Positions 41,297-52,400 of a stretch of DNA of 64,000 nt are shown one piece after another. Source of the DNA: Protonemura montana (Eukaryota; Arthropoda; Insecta; Plecoptera; Nemouridae); assembly GCA_947568835.1 (NCBI GenBank), contig OX387602.1, forward strand, positions 22,371,021 through 22,435,020, in the 5' to 3' direction. The notes under the pieces are model-generated. The model searched no databases. It saw only the letters and a list, made by a program, of their open reading frames with translations, and was not told where the DNA came from. Position 1 is the first letter of the stretch. Each line of letters begins with the position of its first letter. The translations under genes and the position numbers were made by a program.

Positions 41297-41302
41297 AATA
41301 AA
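41297..41302 (+). terminator. Candidate EDC4 polyadenylation signal
   Basis: AATAAA 363 bp downstream of the EDC4 stop codon. Other AATAAA motifs occur further on (e.g. near 42128), so use of this one is inferred. Confidence 0.4.
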
Positions 41303-42783
41303 TTCTGTCATATGGTACCCAAGAAAAAAAAAGCAACAATTTCATGGCCCTTGAAATGTGTCACAACTTTTTGCACCAGATAATAATGTAAAGTTTTTCA
41401 GTGGGCAGCATTGATGTAGTGTAGGTTAATAACAGCACCTTGCTGGAATCGACAGAAGTTGTGAGTTTTTAGTACTTACCTAATCTAGTACTAATGGAAG
41501 TGTGCAGAGGTGACCTGTGATGTAATCCTAGACGAGTAGTACTGATACTATGATACTCTCATGCATACATTTCATTGAGGTATTGGACTGAAGTGGAGCC
41601 AGTTGCCCAGCGACCACCTAGGAATCGCCACCTTCCATCTGGCCAGGCATTGACTTCTTAGTTTTACAATGGTTTTACCGAGTTTTACTCAAGAATATAG
41701 TGTTGGTTCATCTCATTTCACACATGCTGTTCACCTGTTTAATTCTCAGGCACCAGTCATTCAAAATTTAAGCTGCAAAATTAAACACGTAATGTGAGAA
41801 TGTTGTTATGTTTGTTGGTAGTGGTGAAGACATGCTTTGTAAGTGGCAGTAGTTGTATTGTTCTCTGGATTGGTGCAAGGTATTCACAAAATTTTAATGA
41901 TTTTATTTAATTAGCCCTGGCTGTATGTCGGCTTGTATTTTTGATGACATTTAGGTGTTTCACATTGTTTGATGGACCATTGCTGTGGAGGATACAAAAG
42001 TGTTAACATTTAAAGGAATAAGTATTGTCATTTTTTAATAAGAAACACCTATAACCTCTAAAAATCAGTGCCCTGTAAAGTCCCCAGTTGGGCACCAATT
42101 TTTGAGAGATCATAGTGTTCCTAACAATAAAATACCCTGCACATTGGAAATATTTGCAATTTAAATAAGATTTTAAGTAATGGTTTCATTTTCATTTGTT
42201 ATCACTAGGCCAAAATGTTCCTCGTGAAAATTTGTTTTCTTTCTCAGGATTCAAAATTTTGAATCTGGTATGGCTGGACATCTCTGAATTGTGTGGTACA
42301 GTCCCAAAAACTAAAAAAATTAAATTAAATACAGTAAGGAAGAGCAAAACAGCAAGTCATCTCTCCTATGAAGAGGTGGGTATGCTGAACATCAAACAGA
42401 AGACTAAGGGTCTACCCATAATAATCGCAAGCAAAAGCAGATGACACAACATGGAAAACATTTAGCAACGATAAGGGCGTATCATCACAGGCTCAAACCA
42501 GGACCAGTTTTTTTTTGCTCCCGAGTTGTCTTGTCAGACAGTCACATGATAACTGTCAAAGTTGAACAATCAGTGTTGCTAACCACCAAGGCATGCTCTT
42601 TTGTAATATTCACTAAGTTTAAGAAAATTGCTAATATCATAAAAGTCCATCGAATTTATACTGTCCTTTCAATCCGTGTTATGTTCGTTGAGGACTGTTG
42701 CTAATGCCAGTCTTGCACCTTGCACTTATTGTGGGTTGACTTAAATAAATACAAACTATTAATTTTCTATTTCTAATAAATTG

Positions 42784-42789
42784 TTTATT
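42784..42789 (-). terminator. UTP23 polyadenylation signal
   Basis: A minus-strand AATAAA 27 bases after the UTP23 stop codon, giving a very short 3' UTR. Confidence 0.55.
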
Positions 42790-42815
42790 TGTATAGAATT
42801 ACAACTTCAGTAGGA

Positions 42816-44364
42816 TCATGGGGATTGTCCCAGCCTTTCACGCTTCACCTCCTTAAGATGCTTAGCCAACTTGATCCTTTTCCTCTTCCTTTTTGTCTCA
42901 TCCACAGTTTTGGATGCAGTCACTACTTTCTGACCAACCTTCTTTTTCTTTTTTTTGCATGACAGTGGATTGGGCCCACCCTTCTTCTTACGCTTTTTGC
43001 GTTCAGGCTCAGTTTGTGGTTCTTCGACATCTGGCAATGGTGCAGGTATAAACTTTGCCTGGCCAGCAGCGTGTGCTACTTGCTTGCTTACGTGTGACGG
43101 GTTTTCGAAAACTGGAGTCTGGCCATGAATGTAGAAGATGGGAGTCCCTGGGATGTACCGCGCTGCCAGTCGCAGCTCTGGATCCTGTGTAGCCAGTATG
43201 TACCTAAAAATATAAGATCATAAGTCCCAAAGAAGGCTGCTTTGGAAACAGTATAAGAGCCAGGCCTTAATAAGCCTACACAGTAAGATAAGTTCATTTC
43301 TGCATCAATAAGTTCTTGTCTGAGATTTCTCACTGTGATTTTAGCATGAGAATTTAGCTACGGTGTTAGCTATTCGAAGCATCTAATCCCCAATTCTAGG
43401 TATCTCCAATCCATCAAGACAAGGTTTATGTATTATTAAGGTAACATAACATTTTGGAACTTGGGATGCTTGATTAAGATTGAACTTGATTGAGAGAAAA
43501 AAAGAAAACCAATGAAACTGTATTATAAAAAAAAAAAAAATTATAATGGTGTTAACAAGGAGCCACATGGGGGTTTGTTAACAGAATATGAAGGAAGTAT
43601 TTAAATTGATCTTTAAAGCATTTATGAGAATATTTTGTTTGAAAATGATATTTAAGAAAAACGAAGCAGACCAAGGAAGTGAACTAACCAACATCACGGC
43701 AGATGGTGACGACAAATAGTGACGACAAATTTTCAACGGATGGCAAAGTAAATTTTGGCCAAAGATGGAAAGATAAAAATTATAGAGTTGGTTCCAGAAA
43801 CACAAGTATAAGTACGAAATGTTAATTTGTATTACCTGCTTTCATTTTTCTCACCGAGCATTGACTGTAAGCACTCCGAGGCACTCACGGGACTCTTCTC
43901 GTGACCGCATTTATGGTAACCAAATTGCTTTATGATGGTCAATGCTCCTTTCACAATTCCACCTACAATTAAAGAGAGTGAAAACAGGTGAAATGTTAGA
44001 ACTATTGATGTGCCACACAAGATTACAGGGCTATGGTCGTGTGCGATTACCTAATTTCTCTAGCTCGATAATAACGCATTGAGTACTCAGAAGTTTCGCC
44101 TCACCATCGAGATATTTTGCAAACTGCTCCTTGATATTAACTTTATTCTGTAAAATAACAGGACGTCAGCAATATACAAAAATGCTACTATCTTTGTCTT
44201 TGGGGTCACAATTTTAATTCTTAACCTATTGCTCAAAAACATGCCTTGAGAGCAGCTTGGCACAATGTCCCATCCAGCAAAACTTGATACGGCTTTCGAA
44301 ATCCATAATTTGTTATGAAAAACTTAAGATGCTTTTTTGTTTTCTTTTGCGTCGTAACTTTCAT
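42816..44364 (-). CDS. UTP23: rRNA-processing protein UTP23
   Basis: Nucleolar PIN-like-domain protein of the small-subunit processome, needed for early 18S rRNA cleavage and snR30/U17 release. Four exons: 44245-44364, 44051-44147, 43836-43962, 42816-43203; 243 codons (human 249), continuous phase. Motifs in order: KKTKKHLKFFITNYGFRKPY and QVLLDGTLCQAALK (start of the PIN fold), YLDGEAKLLSTQCVIIELEK, a Cys/His segment (HKCGHEKSPVSASECLQSM), YILATQDPELR, and the hallmark GGPNPLSCKKKKKK before a basic tail. The first intron has a GC donor (AAG|GCATGT) rather than GT; reading across it is required to join QAALK to NKVNIKEQF in frame. The gene converges with EDC4. Confidence 0.94.
43204..43835. 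other. UTP23 intron 3
   Basis: A 632-bp AT-rich intron with normal splice sites on the minus strand. I see no repeat or nested gene. Confidence 0.6.
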
Positions 44365-44590
44365 TGCGAATATTTGAGATCACCATGTGCAGAGAGGTTA
44401 GTGCTCACTTCAGTCGCAATGCGCAGGCGCGTCGAACCCGACCGAATTTGGGTAAACAGGGTTGGAGACCACGTGACTGATCCCACCAATGGGATCGCAT
44501 TTATTGGCTGTGGTTGCGCGGCAAGACGAACTGCGACGATTTTTATTTGGTTCAGTTACAGAGGAATTAGAGAGAATCAATTAATTAACG

Positions 44591-45250
44591 AATTAACCTT
44601 CAATAGCTCGGAATTGCTCGGAATTGCTTAGCAGACTTAGTGATCAAACCGCAGTAAAAACAGTGTGTACAAAAGTAACAGCACCTAAATATTCCACCCT
44701 TAATAACGCATGAAAGCAACTAAAAACAACATTGAAATTTTCACAGATGATAGAGTACGTGATGGGCTTTCGATCTGTGATGGTCTAAATTTTTGGCCCA
44801 GAATTGGACAAAAAAAGGCTAACTTTTACAAAATTTGTGTTATCATTGATTTGCGAGAAAATGAAGAGGGGCAACTCCCTTGAAATTTTCACAGATGATA
44901 GAGTACGTGATAGGCTTTCGATCTGTGATGGTCTAAATTTTTGGCCCAGAATTGGACAAAAAAAGGCTAACTTTTACAAAATTTGGTTATCATTTATTTG
45001 CGAGAAAATGAAGGGGGGCTACTCCCTTGAAATTTTCACAGATGATAGAGTACGTGATGGGCTTTCGATCCGTGAAGGTCTAAATTTTTGGCCCAGCCTG
45101 GACAGAAATGAGAATAAGCCTACAAAACTCATAAGCGCTAGCCTTCAAAAATACGTGATGTACTGAACGAAACAGACTGACAATAAAAAAATTTGGTTTT
45201 CATTTATTTGCGACAAAATTAAGGGGGGCTACTCCCTTCATAATTAAAAA
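44591..45250 (+). repeat. 148-bp tandem repeat family, copy 1
   Basis: A unit of 147-148 bp starts at 44732, 44880 and 45027. Each reads TTGAAATTTTCACAGATGAT ... TTTTTGGCCCAG ... GCGAGAAAATGAAG ... CTACTCCC; the third is truncated and followed by a diverged fragment. A 140-bp unique leader (TTCAATAGCTCGGAATTGC) precedes the array. The same leader plus units recur at 63107-63440, and units occur inverted at 57041-57282. Confidence 0.9.
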
Positions 45251-46299
45251 TCAAATTTTGGTAAAAGTGAGCTATGTAAAAGTGATAAAGCTTACAAATA
45301 ATGTTAATTTTACAACCATTTCTAGTTGTTTCCAATCAATTTTCGCAATCTCTATTTGGGGTGTCGATTTCCAAGTGAATGTCGCCGGAGAGACAGGCCA
45401 CTTACCGATGTACTTACATACCGACAACCATTGTTACATGAAATTACACAGTTTTCACATTTTGTTTGGCTTTCTTGGTTTTATCTTTCGACGAGCTAAA
45501 ATCCTGTACACTGCTGATTCACGATCTAATCACGAATTAAGCTTTAAATAACTTTGACCGTTTTCAATCACTTTTGACATATTGGCATACCTCTCTGCGG
45601 AGAGGGTCACATATTTCTCAGCGAATTTTTACCACACAAAGGACAGGTATGTGATTAGGTAATAGATGGGGTACGCAATGACCGTTGTTTAGCTATTTAT
45701 AGAAAATAACTGCCTCGTTTAGGTAGACCTATTGTCTATGTACCTATATATCCACCAATTATGTAGGCCGTCGATATCAAAGTTTTATGCAAACTAACAA
45801 AATGTTACACGATCAAATAAATCCACTAGAATAGGAAAGTGAGCAAGAAAACTCAGCAAATATTCACTTATCTTAGGCTTCGAGCCTTTTTCAGAGCTAA
45901 CAAAAGTATTATGAGAAAAAGGAATTCCTAATTTTCATATTTTTTTCTTAAATAATAATTTTAAAGACCGTTGACAATGACATTGCACACTACGATTCTA
46001 ATAAAATCTAGCGCTATGCTCTTGTAATTATAAAGATGAACCTATGTGCCTAGCGAGCTATCCATCTATGCATGCAACTGGGTAAGTAGCTAGGGTACAC
46101 ACATATTTACCAAACTATATTTATTTTGTGAAATTGTACGGCTTATAAATTTGTTTCGTAAGTGCAAGGAAAATTGCGCCGAGGAATATGTTTTCTCTTG
46201 AATGTGTTCATATTTTCCAAGCAGTTCGGCTAAGTACCACTGCATGCAGCCAGGTGGCGTCGTTCAATTAGCAGGTAGTTCACTTCCCACCAAAACGCC
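45251..46299. other. AT-rich spacer, nothing recognised
   Basis: About 1 kb of mostly AT-rich sequence. I find no gene, RNA or repeat family in it. Confidence 0.5.
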
Positions 46300-46435
46300 C
46301 CGACCGTTTACTGGGTGTTTTTAGCGGAGCTCGGTCATTCGCTTCTGAACTCTCCGACGAGAACGTTGAGCTGTCTTCTCGTCTCTTGGCCAAGAGAACT
46401 CTGTGGAAGATCAACTCGCTTGCTGTTGACTCGAA
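46300..46435 (+). promoter_or_regulatory. Possible core promoter of the candidate gene
   Basis: A GC-richer, non-repetitive block just before an ATG-containing exon with a strong donor (TTTCG|GTAAGT). TCATTC near 46336 fits the arthropod initiator consensus TCAKTY. There is no TATA box at the expected distance. Confidence 0.3.
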
Positions 46436-49400
46436 ATGTCTCTCAAATTATTTCGGTAAGTTGACATTTTACGTTTTTTACAATTCAACTAAATAATTCA
46501 ACCGTCGCAGCTCGACTCTCGGTCGCCACATTTATGTTATTAGTATAAATTAGAATTTACCCGAGGACATTTAACCCAGCCTTTTTTATTATAAATTATC
46601 TATTTGGCTTGAAATTATAACAGCAGAGAAAATACGGGGATGCAATATCCTAGGCGCTATTACAATCATTATTAGATTTACTGCTATCGTTTATTTCAAT
46701 ATCCACTTCATTTTGACATTATTTTTGCAATTAACTTCAAAACGCTGTTGTAGCTTTGCTGAACGAATGGTGTACAATTGCACTTGTTGCAGGCAACGAG
46801 GAGTCGTGGTTAGAATGTGTTTGATTGTTTAATAATGGCGTGTGTTTTTCAGACATGGGACGCCTTCAACCCAAGAGCAGCAACATGGACGAACATTTCC
46901 CGCCCATGAAAGACAAGATGGAGTCGTCGCTTCATTGTTTGGGTGAGTCTTTCAATGCTTTGTCATTCCTCTTCATTTCGCAAAACCTGCTACAAATATT
47001 GGTGGTATATTCCTCGCGTGTTGGCTAGTTTATTTAATTTCTGGTTACCTGCGTTTCTTTCTTTAGAAGATAAGACCTTTAGACAATAATTTAGTCAATC
47101 CGATCTCCACCTGTCGCGGGTGTTGCTCTAAACAATTGAGCTACTTGGACTCCGATCTCCACCTGTCACGGGTGTTGCTCTAACCAATTGAGCTACTTGG
47201 ACCCCTATCTCCACCTGTCGCGGGTGTTGCTCTAACCAATTGAGCTACTTGGACCCCGATCTCCACCTGTCGCGGGTGTTGCTCTAACCAATTGAGCTAC
47301 TTGAACCCCGATCTCCACCTGTCACGGGTGTTGCTCTAACCAATTGAGCTACTTGGACTCCGATCTCCACCAGTCGCGGGTGTTGCTCTAACCAATTGAG
47401 CTACTTGAACCCCGATCTCCACCTGTCGCGGGTGTTGCTCTAACCAATTGAGCTACTTGGGCACTGGCTTTTTGAGAGGATTTCAATGTATTTGATGAGA
47501 ATGACGGATCTCCAAGGAGTAGAACCAAGAGGCTGTGAATACTCACAGTCACTCTGATTCTAGTGACGCTATACCTATCACGTCACAACCTGTCAAACTC
47601 AAACAACTCCAATTTGACGTTGGACGCGTTTTATTTAGTTAAAATATTATTTAACTTGCATCAATTTTGAGACGGTCGTAGTGTTCGTAATAATAAAAAA
47701 GCGTTTTTTTGCTTCTTAAAGACTCTCCCTTGCCGTGAAGTTTTTCCTCAAGTTACTTGTTTTTGAGAGTGCAAACGTTCCATTTGTTCAGATGCTTTGT
47801 TTTAAAGAACAACAATTCGTCACGTCCTGCCAAACTTCCGAAGTATCATCCCGGGTTCCAACAGATTTAATTTCTTATTTCAATTGAACACACGACCTTG
47901 TATCTTTCACCATCGTAAGGAAACATAGCACCACTTGTAGCCAAGACTTGGATCCTAATTTTGGAAAGGGTTTTTTCAATTGAGAACTCTCGTTCCACGA
48001 ATGGAGATTCCATCATCCTTCATCACCTGTTGCCTTGCTCTCCAGTACTTTGCCAGTCTCCTCCCCTGTTTGTATCGTTGAAGTAGTCTGAGACACAGCG
48101 TGCTTTTTTGTCATCATTTAGGCTCATTTCAATTCCTGGGGCTGCCCCAATCGACTACTGAATTTAACAAAATTTATATTGTGTTTTCTCCTTTCATATT
48201 GCCGAACAACATTTAACGATGACATATGTTTTATTATTAGAAACACAAAAAACCTCTCAGAAATTGGTGATCTTGGTTTTACTCCTTGGAGATTCGTCGT
48301 TCTCATCAAATTCACTCAAATCCTCTCCAAAGTAAGTCTTCTGTCCAAGTAGCTCAATTGGTTAGAGGAACACCCGTGACAGGTGGAGATCGAGATTCCA
48401 GTCCCCGTTGGATCATCCATTTTTTAGAGGTTATTAGTGTTCTTAATAAAAAAATACTTTGCCCATTGCAAGCATCGAGTCACCGAGCTTGAATGGATGT
48501 GGATAGAATCAGAGTGACTGTGACCATGCACGGTCTCTTGGTCATTCACCCGTCATTCGTTTTTTACGCATTAAAATCCTCTTGAAAAGCTCTTGTCCTA
48601 TTAGCTCACTTGGATGTTTGAGCAACACCAAGACTAGACGGACCGGGTTCGAGTCCACGACCAGCCACTAATTTATGTTGGGTTAATTATGTTCCTAACA
48701 ATAAACTACCCCGGGGACCAATTGCGAGCAATTGCATCAATTTTGAATTCCACAATCAAATTAAAACTGAAGCTGGTTATTGATTCGAGTGCATCTTGGT
48801 TCGTTGCAGGCCCCGCCGAGATTGAGTCTACTTCGACGCCGAGACTCCGACGCCGAGACTTCGACGCCGAGACTCGCCCGCGTTTCTCGTCGCTATCGGA
48901 ATCGGGACACGGGCGCGTAATCCGTTACCTCGGTTGGCCGGGTCGTTAGCGTTCAACGTCAGCTAAGTGGTCTAGGGTTAGCGCTACAAGGCCTCACACA
49001 AACAAACACACACACACACAACCAGTTAGGCAACAAGTATCTACAGGTAGCAGTCATCCACGAGCCAACGGGTCCACGAGCAACGAGTCTTCATCTTCTG
49101 CATGGCATGTGGGCACTGCATGATTGCATGGCATGGGGACAAAGCATGGGGACTCAGCTAAAGGGTGGGAGCGCTAGGTTAGGGCGTCGTGTTTTCTTAA
49201 TGGTGGGTCGTATGCAGGGGATAAGTAAGGGAAAGCCCAAGTAGATCCCCTGTTCCATCGCGACGAGTGGGGTAACTGGCCTAAAGGGTGGGAGTAGGAA
49301 ACTTAGCTCGGCAGGAGGCCTGCTGGTGGGGTTAGGGCAGGTGGAGGATATCGGGGATCCCGGGGCCCAACAGTTATAAATGGGAGGGTTTTTGTTAGGA

Positions 49401-52400
49401 GTAGGGCGTCGTGGGAGGCATTGCGGCGGTCGGGAATAGCCCAGTAGTATACCGTCCCTCTACGACGAGGAGGGTTTGCTGGCCTCAGGGTGGGTTAGGC
49501 CGTCGAGTCTACGAGTCTACGAGTCTTCGAGTCTTCGAGCATCCATCAACGCCGTTCTCTACTCTAGGTCCCGAGGGTCAATGGCTTGCCTTCCCTCTTG
49601 GGTTTTCTCGGGAGGGTTTCGTACTAGGGAGGGTCGTGCTCGAACGTGTCCTGGAGGCAAGGGGGGATGATTGACGTCAAGCGATCCTCTTGTCTAATCA
49701 CTCAGACACGATGGAGGGGAACAGGACCATCAGGATGGTCAACGAAGGGTTGGTGGGTAGCTACTTTAGCCGGTATGCAGAAGGTCTGCTTCGGCCAGCG
49801 TAGGGTGGGGTAACATTACGGCTTGGGGTAGTTTTACAGCTAAGTCCGCGTCTTCGAGCTCCCAGCTTCCAGCGTCAGCTTCGAGATTCACCAAAGTTAC
49901 TTTTCAGCCTTTCAGGTCAGCGATCGCATCTACGCCGAGGATCACGCGGGAGTCGGAGCAGCAGGAGCCGGAGGAAGAACGTCACAAGATAGCTTACACA
50001 CACACACACTCACTCACACTCGAAGCGCTAATCCTACGACCTCTTTCCTCAACGTTCATTACGATTTCGCTTCCGTACCGTGATTAGTCGTGCGTTTATT
50101 CTGCGTTTATTCTGCGTTTATTCTGCGTTTATTCTGCGTTTATTCTGCGTTTATTCTGCGTTTATTCTGCGTTTATTCTGCGTTTATTCTGCGTTTTTAC
50201 TGCGTTTATTCTGCGTTTATTCTGCGTTTATTCTGCGTTTATTCTGCGTTTTTACTTCGTTTATTCTGCGTTTATTCTGCGTTTATTCTGCGTTTATTCT
50301 GCGTTTATTCTGCGTTTATTCTGCGTTTTTGATGCGTTTTTACTGCGTTTATGCTGCCGGCCCGTATAGCTGGCACGATCTGAACTGGAGGAATCGTGGA
50401 GGGAACGAGAGAGTTTGGAATCAGGAACTGTTGTGGTTGTCAAGTGTGAGATTGTAACAACTGTTGTGCCTTTAAATGTTCCTGTTTGTGTCAATGTTTG
50501 TGTTAATGTTTGTGTTAATGTTTGTGTTAATGTTTGTGTTAATGTTTGTGTTAATGTTTGTGTCAATGTTTGCGACTATGTTTTTGATTTTGTTCCTGAC
50601 TGTACTAATTGCGTTTGATGTTATTTTTACAATTGCGTTCTGTTTCACTAACTTGTGTTCTTGTAATCCATGTCGCAGGAACCTAATGACGGAGCCTTTA
50701 CCTTTCAGCGCCTGATAATCAAATTCCAGGCAATAACAAAAACTTTTTTGATTTCATTGTTGCGAACGTCAAGTGTCTCCGTGAACACTGCTACCAACAC
50801 GACTGGCCGATTTTTGCATCAGCTCCATGGCTACCAACTGGATCATCATCTCGGCAACAAAGATGGAACGGAGTGTAGAAGAGGGTTCTGGTTCGACTCC
50901 CAGTACCTGGCCAGTCGCCACGGCAACAAAGATGGAACGCAGTTTAGAAGAGGGTTCTGGTTCGACTCCCAGTACCTAGCCAGTCGCCACGGCAACAAAG
51001 GTGAGCCAACAAATAAACATTACAAATTATTAAACAAGTTGAGTCGAGACCGATGAAGCACTCTTGACTAGATTTACATAATAACCGTTGTTTGCTTCGG
51101 GAATATTTTGAAACTCTGTGCATCTCTTCCCGGTGAAATTTGTCAGCCCAAGGTTTGTTTTATTTTTGTCCTTTGATTTCCAGCTGATCGCGCGAGGCTA
51201 CAGAATCTGCGCCCGTAACACTTGTCGCTCGAGACCAAAACGAAGAATGAAGATCGACATGCTGCTCGACTGACCGATGGTAAGCCAAGATTTGATCGGC
51301 ATTTTCCACAATAAATCCGCTGCAGGAATCGATTCTTCCAACTTACCAGTGGTGTAGTCATACCTTTTTGTTTTTGGGTATACGCTGGGTTATCAGGCTG
51401 TGAGTTACAAATGCCGTGGTCATCACTAGGTTAGGTACTGGGTGGGTGATGTTTCTAATTCTTTACCTTTAGTCTATTCACTAGTTTATAGTTCATAGAT
51501 AGTTAATTCCAATCAACACTAAAACTACTACTTGGTGTTGGGGTAGCTGCAATCGCGCTTTCCTCGGGTGGGTTGAATGAGTTCGTTGACTGCTTGGAAA
51601 AACCATTGCAGACCCATCCAGATCATACGAACCTCTACTAAACACGGACTACCCACTTTTCGGAATTAACTTTGCTTTTCGAGATTTTATAGTGCAGGTT
51701 GTAGGGAGATTAAGAATTGTCGTTGCAAAACGCATTTTAAAGTTTTGCAAAGTGTATTTACTGGGCGTATACCCTGTAATTTTTTTGGGTATACGCTCGG
51801 CGTCGAAAAGTTTTTTGACACGGCGTATACCCGCGTACACCCTCGACTGCACCATTGCAACTTACCTTGCACTGAACGAGTCCGTCCGTTGTGCTTTGCT
51901 CGTTTAAATCCCAGTGGCGTTGCAAGCCACTGTCGATCGTGACTAACGTGTTTCTGGTTTTGTCTGCAGTCGGCGGTTGTCATTCACGATTGAAGAAAGT
52001 GACGGTGAAGACCTCGAGGAACCTGAGCCCCCAGGCTTCCCCCGCAACAAGTGTCTTACGATGGAATATATTCGACAACAAAACTACAGGTACGCAACTG
52101 CATGGAAGTAAAGCTCCCTGCTCCAAACCGTAACTTGGATTGTAAGCTGACATTTTAATTCGACATGTACATCAGTGAGAATGCAATCAACTGAGAGCGT
52201 ACACAACTACCCTCTAGAAACTTGGTTCCCATTCGTGGAATCGACCCACAGTTGTTAGCTTACGAGGCACATACTTAACCTCAACCTCAAAACCTCAAAA
52301 AGTTGTTGCTAGCAACCGTTAGAACATAATTGATGAACGGTTTGCCGTGTTGGAAACACCGGTTCTCGTTAGATCACCAAAGTTGAGCAATACTGCGCTG

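Larger units (their letters stand above)
40935..42815. other. EDC4-UTP23 convergent intergenic region
   Basis: Contains the EDC4 3' UTR and the short UTP23 3' end. A plus-strand AATAAA at 41297 is the first plausible EDC4 signal. The 82- and 87-codon frames at 42196-42704 show no family resemblance. Confidence 0.5.

Noticed and set aside
42196-42704. Two plus-strand frames downstream of EDC4
   Set aside because: No family resemblance, lie beyond the EDC4 3' end in AT-rich DNA.
50080-50457. 125-codon frame and its neighbours rich in LRLFCVYSAFI
   Set aside because: Produced by an 11-bp minisatellite, which repeats the same 11 codons in every frame.
50670-51056. 128-codon frame with a duplicated FWFDSQYLASRHGN segment
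   Set aside because: The duplication is a 69-bp tandem repeat bearing a tRNA B box, not a protein repeat.
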